This document shows positions 24,701 to 35,455 of a DNA stretch of 64,000 nucleotides, piece by piece. The stretch covers positions 18,208,661 through 18,272,660 of the forward strand of contig OY855906.1 in assembly GCA_963693305.1 (NCBI GenBank), given 5' to 3'. Source of the DNA: Meandrina meandrites (lineage: Eukaryota > Cnidaria > Anthozoa > Scleractinia > Meandrinidae). A program made the translations under genes and the position numbers. The notes below the pieces were generated by a model. It did not search any database, had not been told where the DNA came from, and saw only the letters and a list, made by a program, of their open reading frames with translations. Each line of letters opens with the position of its first letter. Position 1 is the first letter of the stretch.

Positions 24701-27700
24701 GAGCCCCGAGGAAAAATACGAGCAATGTCAGCAAAATGTCCGCTCGTATTATATGATAAACAATCGAATGAGGGATTTATTATTCCACTAATAAAATAAG
24801 GTTTGGTTCGGCCATTTTGTCGCTCCACTTCCAGTCCGTATTTTTGCCCAGTTCTACAGTGTAATGACGTGGCATATTTTGCGCATTCTTTTGCCCTAAT
24901 ATGGTAAAATGGCGCAATAGTGGAATAATAAATCAAGATAACATCACTTCTACCCTCTCCACCCTTCATTATTGATAATTAGCAGTAAATATGACCCTCA
25001 GAAACACTGATCAATTTGTTTTTAATTAGAACTACAAGAAGTAAAATAATTACTAATCACCTGTGTATCCATTGATGTGAATTACAACTTTCTCAAAGAT
25101 TTTGGGGACATCGCTAGAAAATAATGTTTTGATTTTATTAATTATTACTAGAAATAAAAAAATATAGATCAGTTAAAAACATTCCTTGACAATAATTCTT
25201 TGAAAAAATAATTTTAAATTAGGAACCTAATTCATAATGAGTACAGCACAGCTTACACATCATGTGGTCCTTTAGGAATGTCCTCTTTAAACTGAACATC
25301 TAGTTTCTGCACCTTTGCTCGCATGTACCCACCCTAATAATCATAATTTTTGAAGAATTTAAAACATCTGAGACTAGTGCATGCACCATCATTTGACCAT
25401 TGCATCTACATCCACACAAGTCCATAGATAAGCATTGGAAAGCCCGGTGATCTCCTCTCTCCTCTAATTATGGATTTCTGAGGGGTGACCCCTCCCCCCT
25501 CTATACCTGGGATCCCTGGGGGATACGCTCTCTCCTCTCAGCCTGGACGTTCTAGAGGTGATTCCCTCTCTCCTCTAAGCTTGGAAACCCTAGGGTGAGT
25601 CACTCATTCTTCTCACCTTGGATTTCCTAGGGATGGCCCCCTCTCCCTTCTTAGACTGGTAATCCTGACTGGGGTGGAAGAGTTGGGGGGAAGGGAGGAG
25701 ACCCATCAAGTGGTAGACTTGCCAAGTGTGGACAAACACAGCATACTCATCACACCAAGTAGACTCTTACAGTGTTCGTACAAATTTTTGTGTATAAATT
25801 TCAAGACTTTTTCCAGACTATTTCCAAACCATTATTTTCATTTTCCAGACTCTAGGTTATGTGTCAAAGTACATGGCCATTGCAAAAATGTTTAAAAACA
25901 AAGAGGAAACTTCAGCTACCATTGTTTATTTAATTCTAAACTTTCAGTAATGCAACCAAAACATAGTAGTATGATTATTTATGGCGTGACTTACAGATAA
26001 TATGGTCGTTCAAAACAGCAGTGTTTAGCATTACACTTTTAAAACATTCTGCCATAAGTGTACTAATTACATAACAATTTGCATAACACAAAGAACTACT
26101 TCTTTAGTGCTTCAAGTTTCTTGTCTACTTCCTCTTCTATTGACTTCAACTCTCCTTCTTTCTGATTAGCACTTTGCCTCATTGCATTTGACTTAGAAAT
26201 GCGAGTAACTTTTCCAGTTGACTTGGCCTTTTCTGTGATAATATGGCTCTACAACTGCAGAAACGTGTAGGCTTCACTTTCAGTTACAAGCAACTTACTC
26301 CAACCTTTCATTTTCCATACTACAACCAAAAAGGATCAAAAAGGATATTTTCATATTGTTACCTTGTGTCGCCCCTTTCCCCTGATCAATGTTGTCCAAA
26401 TTTCAGGATTAGATTCGAACCTTCAAGCAGCGACTTTGAAATGGGGAGGGTCATTGAGAATGAGATGTATTTGTTTGTTATTTGGGCGAGGGAATGACAA
26501 TTTATGGGTGAGTGTTTCATCAATTTTGAAACTGGCTATAGAAGATAAGAAATGGCTGACAGGAAGAGATGACCAGTTCATTTCCATGGGACTCTTGTGT
26601 TTCTTGCCAATCATGTGGGGGGTCTCATGTGGCTTTCCAAGGCAGCTTCTTCCAACCTTGAAATGTTGATTGCCTTATTGCAAACAACACACATCACTTT
26701 GGTCTTTGATGAAGGATCGGCTGCAGGCCTTAACTTTTTCATCAGCCTTCCACTTTGCATTAAAACACATTTCCCCATTATCGCAATGTAAAAGAAAAGT
26801 GTATAAAAACTCAATCGAAAACACTGCAGGGCCGTAGCTAAAAAGAGGCAAGATGAGGCACTTACCTCGTCTACATTTTACCCTAAAATTAGAAACAACA
26901 CACGTTAAGTTAAGAAAATGATCCCCAGTTGAATGACATTGCTTTTTCAGAAGAAAGACCTCATGAAAAATGCTGAAAATAGCCTTTCATAGCTTCAAAA
27001 TGTAACAAATTTCGGGGGGGTAAGCCTCCAGAACTAGTGACTCGCGCCTTCACCGATCGCAGAACTTGCCTCATCTATGTCAAAAGTATAGCTACGGCCC
27101 TGCACTGTAACATGTTACATTGCTCGACTAAACACGGGAACCAAATAAAACCATGATACATTGCGAACACAAATGCTGCTTGACGACCAAGATGACGACT
27201 GCGAAGGAGACTGGGGTTTGCCTCAAAATATTAAATTCTCCGATCGCGATTATAAAACGTTTTGGCCAAGCTAATTTAGGTGAAATTCAGCTACCTTACA
27301 GAGAATTCACCCAGCAATTTAGCACTTGTTGCCACTTGGAAAAAACTCCAGACTTCTTCCCATTTTTTCACGACTTCATCTTAATTTTCCATACTTTTTC
27401 CTGGTCTGGAAAATTAGTTTGCAAATTTCCAGACTTTTTCGAGAATTCAAGACTGTACGAACCCTGCTCTTAAGAGCAACAGTCACAATAAATGAGCAAT
27501 GAAGTCGCAAAAAGTCGTGAGACGAGCAATGAAAGTCACGAGATGAGTGACAAAAGTTGCGAGTTGACTTATTCTGCCCTCAAGAAATTGAAGTTAATTC
27601 GCATATACATGTATATTGTTGGTGCAAAAAATGATGGTGAAATAAACAGTTCTCACATGACTGGATAGACTGAATATTCCACAATGAATGGAGATGACCT

Positions 27701-28853
27701 GGCCCCAACAAAAACTGTTTCCCAGTCAGTCTCTGCCCAAAATCGAGAGAAACAGTCTGTTTGTGCCTGAAAGGTGTTTCGAACCTGAGTTATTGCAGAA
27801 AGTTTTTTGTTGGCCTCACTAAGTTGCCAGCTTACGAGGCAAACTGTTTCAACTTTCTCTTTCACCATGTTTATAGAAATCCAACACAAACACTGGAATG
27901 TGGAATATTAGACTTTTCCCTGCACCTGTCAGTACAACCATAGACATCTCAACTACCAAAGAAGCCAGCCAAGCTAAGTTAAACGATCAATCATCGCCTC
28001 TCACACATTGATTCTCCTTGCACTTCTTCACCTCAATAGCAAGCAAAGGATTTGCGAGAAACAAGTTTCCCAGAAAGGGATGTCACAAAATGTAGCATTA
28101 TCTGATTGGATATTAACACTGTCACACTGCTGACACACCACCAAACAGAAAACTGGTCGGTGAAAAGTGACGTGCTGCAACAAGGGGTGTCAACTCTAAG
28201 AAAGGCTGTTCTGGGAGAAAAACAAAATTCTTCCGGGAATCTGAAGATTTTGCTGGGAATCAGGAGACTTGGGAAATTTTCCTGGGAGACACGAAGAAAT
28301 GAAGTTTGAGATTTTTTGGGAATGTCTACCAAAAATGACCATGGGATGACTTTCAGTACACATGGTTCTGCTCGAACAGCATTTGTTAGAGCTGTCACCC
28401 CCCACCCCCACCCCCACCCCCCCCCCCCCCCCCCATTGCTGCAGGCAAGAAAAGTCTGTTTTCTGCCAGAAGCTAACTACCAAAATTAAAACAGACTCTG
28501 AGAAAGTTTAATAAGTGGCTGCAGTCCACCCGAGTGAAGGGCTCAAGCTGCATGTACAAAATCTTGGATGGTAAAATTCATCTAAGATATGGGGTTTTTA
28601 GAACCATTTTTATAAGATTTTCTCCAATATATGCATTTATTCCCAAATTAGATATTTATGACTGTTTATTCTTTATCCTTGGAATATTATGCAAGACTAT
28701 ATATAAAACTGACAGGTGAAAAGTCAAAGCAGCAAAAAACGTCAAATAACTTCATTTTTGTGTACTTACCCAGCCGTCCCAATCACCTTTAGGTGTATTT
28801 TCATCATCTGCCTTCTTCTTGGACGATTTTCTTTCCAAATTGAGCGTAGCCAT
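15787..28853 (-). CDS. REV1: DNA repair protein REV1 (Y-family deoxycytidyl transferase)
   Basis: REV1 inserts dCMP opposite abasic sites and scaffolds other translesion polymerases in the nucleus. Fourteen exons give 1099 residues: 28853-28770, 25333-25257, 25113-25061, 24327-24198, 23675-22825, 22146-21859, 20548-20369, 20025-19778, 19275-19180, 18731-18126, 17709-17326, 16731-16659, 16416-16314 and 15913-15787. Domains: N-terminal GGYMRAKVQKL, then a BRCT at about 52-145 (LVYLHGGRY, THIIATNLPNSKI). The catalytic core has MHIDMDSFFVSV (Asp363 and Asp365) and SCDEAYIDV (481-489). Two ubiquitin-binding motifs read LPSPSQIDP at about 829 and 918. The REV1 C-terminal domain spans about 1000-1099. 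All splice phases close. The linker between BRCT and polymerase is shorter than in vertebrates (human protein 1251 residues). The start ATG lies 167 bp from the LRRC23 start. Confidence 0.97.
19613..19769. mobile_element. 157-bp TIR element abutting the REV1 exon-8 donor
   Basis: Left ATAGACCATATTGGATTTTC and right AATATGAATGCGGTCTAT pair, as do GGACTGGAACTA and TAGTTCCAGTCC further in, and GAGGTTAATGC with GCATTAGCCTC. Its right edge falls within the first ten bases of the intron downstream of REV1 exon 20025-19778. Confidence 0.78.
20791..21528. mobile_element. 738-bp non-autonomous element with CAGGGCTCA termini
   Basis: It starts CAGGGCTCAAAATAA and ends TTATTATGAGCCCTG, so the ends are inverted. 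Subterminal zones on both sides are dense in GACCGGTCA and GGCCGGTC words. CAGGG-type ends suggest a hAT-like origin, but I could not find a clean 8-bp duplication. No transposase is visible. It lies in a REV1 intron. Confidence 0.75.
24638..24935. mobile_element. Two adjacent palindromes (composite foldback)
   Basis: The first palindrome, at 24638-24773, pairs TTTATCATATAATACG with CGTATTATATGATAAA. The second, at 24777-24933, pairs TTATTATTCCACTA with TAGTGGAATAATAA. This two-hairpin design resembles the foldback copies at 1636 and 63423. It lies in a REV1 intron. Confidence 0.8.
25449..25680. repeat. Tandem repeat, about 37-bp unit, six copies
   Basis: The unit approximates CCTCTCTCCTCTAAGCTTGG followed by a CCCTAGGGTGA-like part. 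Six degenerate copies run head to tail in REV1 intron 1, just outside the transposon at 25770. Confidence 0.8.
26096..26814 (-). pseudogene. Remnants of a BED-finger transposon protein
   Basis: The minus strand at 26611-26814 reads through KVMCVVCNKAINIS and ALESHM, which look like the Cys-x2-Cys and following His of a BED-type zinc finger; the second His is not evident. A second open stretch at 26239-26096 encodes a Lys/Glu-rich tail (SNAMRQSANQKEGELKSIEE) ending in a TAG stop. The catalytic middle is missing or scrambled by frameshifts and stops. It is an internally deleted, non-functional copy within the TIRs at 25770 and 27466. Confidence 0.6.
26827..27102. mobile_element. 276-bp nested TIR element
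   Basis: CAGGGCCGTAGCTA at the left and TAGCTACGGCCCTG at the right are exact inverted repeats. CACTG flanks both sides (26822-26826 and 27103-27107). It is inserted inside the older transposon 25770-27466. It is non-coding. Confidence 0.88.
28397..28434. repeat. CCCCCA / poly-C tract
   Basis: This simple low-complexity C-rich run in REV1 intron 1 is prone to length variation and assembly error. Confidence 0.9.
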
Positions 28854-29020
28854 AATGCAAACTACTGCAGAGTCAGCAATTCAAGTTTGCCCCGTTCGTC
28901 CGCCATTTTTGTTTGGGTGGAACCCAGACTCCGCGCGATGGTTATCAACGCGAGGTAGAGGCGAGGTTACAATTCGTTGCTAAGTAACATCGATCCAGCC
29001 AGCCAAGCAAGAAAAGCAAA
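28854..29020. promoter_or_regulatory. Bidirectional promoter of REV1 and LRRC23
   Basis: Only 167 bp separate the two start codons, which face apart. The interval includes CCGCCATTTTTG, which is YY1-like when read on the minus strand, several CG dinucleotides and an X-box-like site at 28976. No TATA box is obvious. Both 5' UTRs must be short or overlap. Confidence 0.75.
28976..28988 (+). promoter_or_regulatory. X-box-like RFX site
   Basis: GTTGCTAAGTAAC is an imperfect palindrome (GTTGCT, A, AGTAAC) fitting the RFX consensus GTNRCC N0-3 RGYAAC with one mismatch. It lies 32 bp before the LRRC23 ATG. RFX factors drive ciliary genes in animals, which suits LRRC23. Binding is an inference. Confidence 0.6.
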
Positions 29021-32000
29021 ATGTCTGACTTTGAAGACGAAGAGGGTGTTGATGAACCTGTTTTAGATGACGAAAATGAGGACGAAGGAACCGAAGAAGA
29101 AGAGGTCAGTTACTTTAAAATATCCTCTTTCATTTCTAATCTGAATCCAATCTCCACTTTGTAAGGATATCGCCAAATTAAGCAATACAACATTAATGTT
29201 GTGTGCAAAACACTATTTTTTCAAATTCTCTCATGTTTTGGCGCGCTTTTTATTAACGTTCCTTCTGGTTTTAGAAACCTCCAGAGAATCCTCTTACAGA
29301 GGAAATCTTAGCTGACAGTATTTCTTTGCTGTGTAAAACTGGAGATGGACTGGCACATGCATATGTTAGGCTTGATATCCATGAAAAGTAAGTTGAAAGA
29401 CTACTACTACTTCCATTAGTTTTAGGCTTATGATAAGCTTAATTTCTGGAGTGCCTAATTTCTAAATGTTTATAATGCTACAGGGATATTAGAACCAACC
29501 TGTTGCTACTTTACTATTTTAATAATTTCAGCGCTGAGTTCAAAATTTAAATTCTCCTTACTGGGTGTCAGGTTATAATATTTGGTAAAAAATCAAGACA
29601 ATCCACCAATTGATCATCCTGTTCATTGCCATTTCCAGACTGCTTTCCAGTGTATCAATAAAGAGAAATTAAATCTTGATCACTCTTGGGAAATTATATG
29701 TAAATTATATAATATGATTTACATGTTTTTAAATCTCTTTGCTTCTGTCATTGTTGACTTAAAATTCACTGAAGTGATAAACCCATTTTCATCCCCAGAG
29801 GCCGAGATCCTTCTGATCTGCACCAGGGATTGAGACCTCTGGCCGGTCCCAACTTCCGAGCATGTGCTTGAGAATTCCCCTGTATTTTTCAACCAATCAG
29901 ATTTGTCAAATTTGACAAGGAGTCCGTGGATCGCAGACTTCTGGTGTTGAAAGTGGCTGGAGGTCTCGAACCCTGGTGCAGACCAGAAGGATCACAGCCT
30001 CTGGAGAATTACTGTTGTTTTGATTATTAAAACTGTTTGTCTATGTTTTCTATGAACAGTAGTCAACTAAGCCTGTGAACAAAGATGTATTTCCAGCTGT
30101 CATTTGCCTCAGCCGAAAAGTGACAGCCAGAAATACATGTATATCTGCATTCGCAGGCTATAGTCAACTCTGCTGCACTTGTTGAGTATTGTCTAACATA
30201 TGTAACATATGTTCTTTTGACCTTTCCTTTCATAATGGTCACAGCCCGGGGGGGGGGGGGTACTCCCATAAATTTCGGATAGGGGTGTGCCGCGAAGGTT
30301 CTTAAACCCTGACCCTATTTAAGGATAAAGAAAACGAAAATTGATACCCTTTTTAAGGCCCAAACCCGAAAAATGACACCCTATTCAAGGAGAGGAGAAG
30401 TGTTGAGTGACGATCCAAATAACGGCCAACCGCACAAGGCAAAACACAAATCTTTTCAAAATCGCTTTGCTACTAGTTGAACGGATAGTTTATAGTTTAA
30501 ACAGACGATTGTTACGTTTAGTTGGGCATTTATTTTAGCTGATAGAATTTAGGTACCCTATCTAAGGATAATACCGGGAACACAATGCCAAAAGGAGCAA
30601 AAATGATACCCTATTTAAGGACCGAGAACCTCAAAAACCATACCCTATCCCGCGGCACATACCTATATAGCCCATATATGGGAGTACCCTCCCCGGGGGT
30701 CACAGCCTTCTCCTTGACAAAAACCAAGTAAAGATCCCATCCATTAACTCGTTTGTTTGTTTGTTTGTTCTGTTGTATAGGGAGCTGACTGATATAAGTA
30801 TACTCAACTGCTTTATTCACTTGAGATATGTGGTGAGAAACACTATTTTTAAATATTTTAGTTTTAATCATATTAATGATTTTACATAATGATTGTTGGT
30901 GTATTATTTATTTAAATATATAGTGGTTGTCAAGTTAACTAGTACTTTTCTTTTCCAGGATCTAAGTGGTAATCAGTTGAAGGACATTTCTCCTCTAAAC
31001 TCCTTAACCCATCTCCTGACACTGAAAGCAGATAGGAATCTCTTGTATTCAGCTAAGCTTGATGAGGTTAGTTCCAATTTTTTTCACACAATGCGATGTA
31101 ACTTAATATTGCATGTTGCAGTTATTGATTTCTCATCATGTTTATTATTTTGTTGGTTTGTGTATTTTGTCCTCTTAGTTACCATATCTACAAATTGCAA
31201 GTTTTGCCAACAACAAAATAATGGATACAGAAGGCATAAACCATCCTTTGTTGGAACAGTTGAACCTGTCATGTGAGTATTGAAAATGGTCAACTAACTA
31301 TCATTAATTTTCATCTAAATATCATACACTGTCTATAATTTTTAAACCTTGGGGGAGGAGGACCCCACATGAAAAGGACAGGGACTGCAAAGGACAGGGA
31401 CCGCATGTTGTCTCGCTTAGGCGTGTACATTACAGTTTGGTCTCACTTAGAGTGTTTTTAAGGACAGAAACATCAATAGTTTTAGCCATCAAGGGCCCAT
31501 CAAGGTCCTGTTTAGGATTTTGTGAGAAGAATGAAAAATGTTGTCATACTGTATTGGCAGTCTATATCAACCAGGCATGAAAAATAGTATCTTTAAGGGA
31601 TCAATAAAAGCTTGAACCACGTCTAAATTGGTCTTTTATAGCCTATAGGGGTTAATTCAAATTCATAAAGAGCATCCCTATCCCTTTCAAATGGGAGTCC
31701 CCCCTTCCAACCCCGGGTGCCAAACATTTAGTGAATTAGTGATTAGTAATAGTCCCTTTAATCACAACTAGTGTACAATACAATACAATACAAATTTTAT
31801 TAACCCATCCCTGATGAGGCTTTTCAGAGTTAAATAAATACATATACTTAAACCTATAAATACATATTATAAATATACTATGAATATACTATGAATATAG
31901 TATTTCCTCTCTCATTACAGAAGTTCATGTGGTTTGATCTCTGGTTATCATACAGGCAGCTTATTAATGATCACTTTTTTTAATCTTGAACTAGTTAATG

Positions 32001-34162
32001 AGATAGTGGAGGTGACTGGCTTTGATCCAATCAAGTTGGGTAGACTGCGAGTAATAGAGCTGCGCGGCAACAAACTGATGACGACAGTGGGACTGTCTAA
32101 CCTTCCTAACCTGAAAGAGCTATACATGGTAAGATGCAAGCAGATTAATTAAATCATATGTTGCAAAATGATGTTCTACATATATCTTATCAACATGTGA
32201 GCTTTCTGCTATAATGGCTGGCACTTCCCAGTCAATACGTTTTTTAATAAAAAAAATTTATTTGATGCTAATCCGACTGAAGTTAAAAATGGCCATTGAA
32301 TAATCAAAGCATTGTTTTTTATTAGTATGAGTTTTTCAAGCGCTGGTAAAATTATTTTTGTTTTTAGTTTATTTTCCTAATGACTGTTATCAAGACTGTA
32401 AACAAAGCCAAAAAAAAAAACAAATTTTGAACCACAACACCTACAATACAAATGTATGTGCGGTTCCAGAAAATATCCATACCCACCCCATGGAAGGTCA
32501 ATGGAAATTACTAGGGGCTGGTGGGGGGGGGGGGGGGGTCTTAAAGCCCAAATTTTAAAAGGAAAATTATATGGGGATGAACTGGAAATTTCAGAGGGGT
32601 GAAGGGATTCAAACCAAAAAATCTTCCGTGGGAGAGGTATATTTTCTGACAATATATACAGTAATTATGTAGTGGTTAAATTTATCTTTGGTTTAAAATT
32701 TTTCAAACCAGTTTGATTTTGTATATGCATTGTCTTATCATAATCTGAAACAAGAGAAAATATTGCATGTAATAAAATCTAAACCACAACATATATCAGT
32801 ACACATAAATCAGACATATGAAAGTTCAGAAAATTAATATGCTGTTTGACAAAATTACTTACTTTAGGGAAACATTTAGCAAAATGTTTCAGACCAAAAT
32901 ATATTTTTTAATACATCAGATGCCCTCTAGATCTTACAAATCATAAATACCGGTAATGCTTCTTTTTATTAGGCTGCCAACACCATAAGAACTCTTGAAG
33001 GCCTGGACAGATTGGAACATCTGTCAAAATTACATCTCCGTGACAACCAGATTGAGAAGCTGGATGGCTTCTCAGAAAATATGAAAAACCTTCAGTACCT
33101 CAATTTGAGGTAAGTTAATACAGAGCTACAAAAAAATCCCCTACCATATGTACTGGAAAGCCACATAAAATGCATGCAACCTGTTATAACAAATTTACTG
33201 TTTCTACTGCACATCTACAGAGGCAATAATGTCACAGACGTGAAGGAAATTGCAAAACTCAAATGTTTGCCTCTGCTGAGAGCCTTGCTTTTGATGGGTA
33301 AGAATATGTTTCTTAATATGTACCTCTCCGGTAAAAGTGTTTTATCACTGTAATAAGCACCTAGCAGTATTCACTACAGTCCCTCCAGTTAGATACAATT
33401 TTAATCCACAAACAGTCCACCTCAAGTCACCAGGTTTTCTGCAGTAGCCAGAATGCAGCCTGCATACCACTCTATTTCTATTCCTGGGTGAAGAAAAGCA
33501 GATAAGTCAACAGTGCAAATTAGAACATGATATTGGGGCAATAAATTGGCCAAGTGTCATATACAGTACATGTACCTCAAGTCTGATGAACTTCCAGAAA
33601 CCATCAGCCAAGACTATAACACCCAAGCTATACAATAACTGCACTGAATTGCTCTAAACTATTCCACTTTAGAATGTCCTGTATCAGATGAGGATGATTA
33701 TCGCATAGAAGTGTTAATAAGTCTGCGGCGACTGGAGAGACTGGACAAAGATGAGTACACTGATGACGAGAGACAAGAGGCAGAAGAGGTGAGTGGCAAC
33801 AAAATAGCATGCAGCCTTATGTCAATGAAAAGTTTAACGTTCTGGGCTTGATTTTATCCAAACAGTATCCAATGGTAAAAACAAAATGTTTTATAAAATG
33901 TAGGCTGCGCAAAAAGTACATGTACTTATTTAATTTCATTTACAATTTTCGTTATTTGTTATTCATAGATTTATGAACAAAGAAGACAAGAGGAAGCAAT
34001 GGCGGTAAGTAGACACCTTTAAATATACCAAGTATTTTCTACTAGATAATACTGCGCAGTTACGCCTCGAGTACCTGATCAATAGATTGAGTTATCTAAT
34101 GGCTGTACCTTTTTCTCTAGACTGGAACCCAAGAAGTCATACACACAGATGAAGATGACTAA
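29021..34162 (+). CDS. LRRC23: Leucine-rich repeat-containing protein 23 (ciliary radial-spoke protein)
   Basis: LRRC23 is a leucine-rich-repeat component of the radial spoke region of motile cilia and sperm flagella. Eleven exons give 330 residues: 29021-29104, 29275-29387, 30781-30832, 30959-31066, 31179-31272, 31995-32128, 32973-33109, 33221-33297, 33673-33788, 33969-34004 and 34121-34162. All phases close. The protein starts with an acidic tail (MSDFEDEEGVDE), followed by NPLTEEIL and KTGDGLAHAYVRLD. About seven LRRs follow (DLSGNQLKDISPLNSL, ELRGNKLMTTVGLSNLPNL, HLRDNQIEKLDGF, NLRGNNVTDVKEI), then an LRR-cap-like segment (RRLERLDKDEYTDDERQEAE) and an acidic end. The length matches human LRRC23 (343). 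PPP1R7-like proteins were considered, but the N-terminal signature favours LRRC23. The X-box at 28976 supports cilium-linked control. Confidence 0.95.
29795..30004. mobile_element. 210-bp TIR element
   Basis: CCAGAGGCCGAGATCCTTCT at the left pairs with AGAAGGATCACAGCCTCTGG at the right. The pairing continues with CTGCACCAGGGATTGAGACC against CTCGAACCCTGGTGCAG. It is non-coding and lies in an LRRC23 intron. Confidence 0.85.
30247..30697. mobile_element. 451-bp TIR element with a 9-10 bp target-site duplication
   Basis: The poly-G start GGGGTACTCCCATA pairs with TATGGGAGTACCCTCCCC at the end. GGTCACAGCC occurs at 30237-30246 and 30698-30707, flanking it. Inside, ACCCTATTTAAGGA words recur. It is non-coding and lies in an LRRC23 intron. 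Confidence 0.85.
31348..31722. mobile_element. Probable TIR element with GGGGGAGG ends
   Basis: The left end holds ACCCCACATGAAAAGGACAG. The complement of the right end reads ACTCCCATTTGAAAGGGATA after a G-rich run. The pairing is imperfect, and no target duplication was found. It lies in an LRRC23 intron. Confidence 0.5.
32459..32652. mobile_element. MITE of the GGTTCCAGAAAATATCC family, copy 1
   Basis: Left GCGGTTCCAGAAAATATCC and right GGTATATTTTCTGAC are inverted. ATGGAAGGTCAATGGAAATT near the left is echoed by AACTGGAAATTTCAGAGG on the right. A long poly-G lies in the middle. Relatives lie at 35669 and 40825. Confidence 0.72.
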
Positions 34163-35455
34163 TGAACACGAATTTGCTGTATATAGTGTTTTAAAAACAG
34201 CTTAAGTGTATTGTACCTCAAGTATGTATAAATCTTTTTGGCTTTAGAAATAAAATATAATCCCCCGTCACGTATGATAAACAATAATATCATTGTAGAT
34301 ACATTGCATATTGGTTACCAGTATCATTATGCCAAACAGTCTAAACTTCAAATAACTTAGTAGATATCTATTTAGTTTAGTTGCTGTTATGCCTGTTTTT
34401 TTTTTTCTTTTGTCTGACATCTTTATAAATAATGGCATTTCATGATCACATTTTCAATATTTTTTAAATTTATTTTAAGTATTTGGTAGCTGTTATTTTA
34501 CACTGTTATTTTAACTTAGTTTAGTTTAATGTAGTGTTAACCATCTTAGTCGTGTTTCCTGTCCACTGCCACAAAAATGTAAATATAAAATTATGTTCAT
34601 ACTGTCTGGTAATCATGAAACATGCACTTTTTCAAATAAACTTATAAAAACATTTTGTAATAGTCTGTCAGTGTACTAAAGGTAAACAAACATAAATATC
34701 AAGTTCTTTTAAAGACCAAATTCTTGCAGGCTTTTCAGTTCAGTAAACATAGATCTATCATTAATTTTTATAAAAAAAAAGTTTTTTATTACCAAATCCA
34801 TCAGTCATTACTGCTTGTAACTTTACAATTATATATCTGACTGGTTCTGTTCAGAAAGCAGAAAAAGGTGATGAGACTTACTGGCGATCACGAAATAAAA
34901 TTATATAATATTGTGATTCAGCCATAAATTTTTGCTCACATTGTTTTTCTTATAAAAATCTAATTTTGGGAGCATAAGGAATGTTTTTAATAGTGTTCTC
35001 TAGCTTCTCCTTGCCATTAACTCCACAGCTTGAATAAAAGTGTCTGATATTGCCTTCTTGCAGTGGCGATAAGATTGGCTGTATAATTTCCATGCATAAC
35101 TCGAAGGATTGTACAAAAAAGAGTACATGAATGAAAGAAACAATTGCCTCCTGATCTAATATAAGAAATTCTCCCTTTGATATACAAGGAGAATTTAGCA
35201 ATTTATCAGAAGTCACTTGGGACTTTATTCCAGCCCCCCGTCAATAAAACTCTGTTATATCCTAAATCTTCTTCACCCATCCAACAGTTAATTTATAACA
35301 AACTCTACCTAGTTCTACAAATCATAATGGGCGAGTTCTTGATCACAACTAAGCCCTATCTTGAAGGATATTTCACATACATGACAAGAAAATTAATGTT
35401 TCTTGTTTAACCTAGATAATATGTTATCAATGTACTTCTAAAACTCAAGCTGCTG
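34163..35455. other. Convergent interval between LRRC23 and SUMF2
   Basis: AT-rich 3' flanks of both genes. An 88-codon minus-strand open frame at 34950-35216 matches no family I recognise and may be part of the SUMF2 3' UTR. No repeat or RNA gene is evident. Confidence 0.55.
34249..34254 (+). terminator. Candidate LRRC23 poly(A) signal AATAAA
   Basis: AATAAA lies about 87 bp after the LRRC23 stop codon, in AT-rich sequence. A second AATAAA occurs near 34635. Confidence 0.5.

Larger units (their letters stand above)
25770..27466. mobile_element. 1.7-kb decayed DNA transposon with long TIRs
   Basis: Left CAGTGTTCGTACAAATTTTT and right GACTGTACGAACCCTG are imperfect inverted repeats. Inside them CAAGACTTTTTCCAGACT pairs with AAGTCTGGAAATTTGC-type sequence. 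CTCTTA directly flanks both ends (25764-25769 and 27467-27472). Coding debris on the minus strand (see 26096-26814) shows a BED-finger transposase ancestry, probably hAT-like. It carries a nested element at 26827-27102. It lies in REV1 intron 1. Confidence 0.8.

Noticed and set aside
28033..28398. 121-codon minus-strand frame in REV1 intron 1
   Set aside because: Composition and lack of motifs suggest chance or transposon debris; I could not define ends.
34950..35216. 88-codon minus-strand frame downstream of SUMF2
   Set aside because: It matches no family I know, has no splice-compatible partner that I could confirm and probably lies in the 3' UTR.
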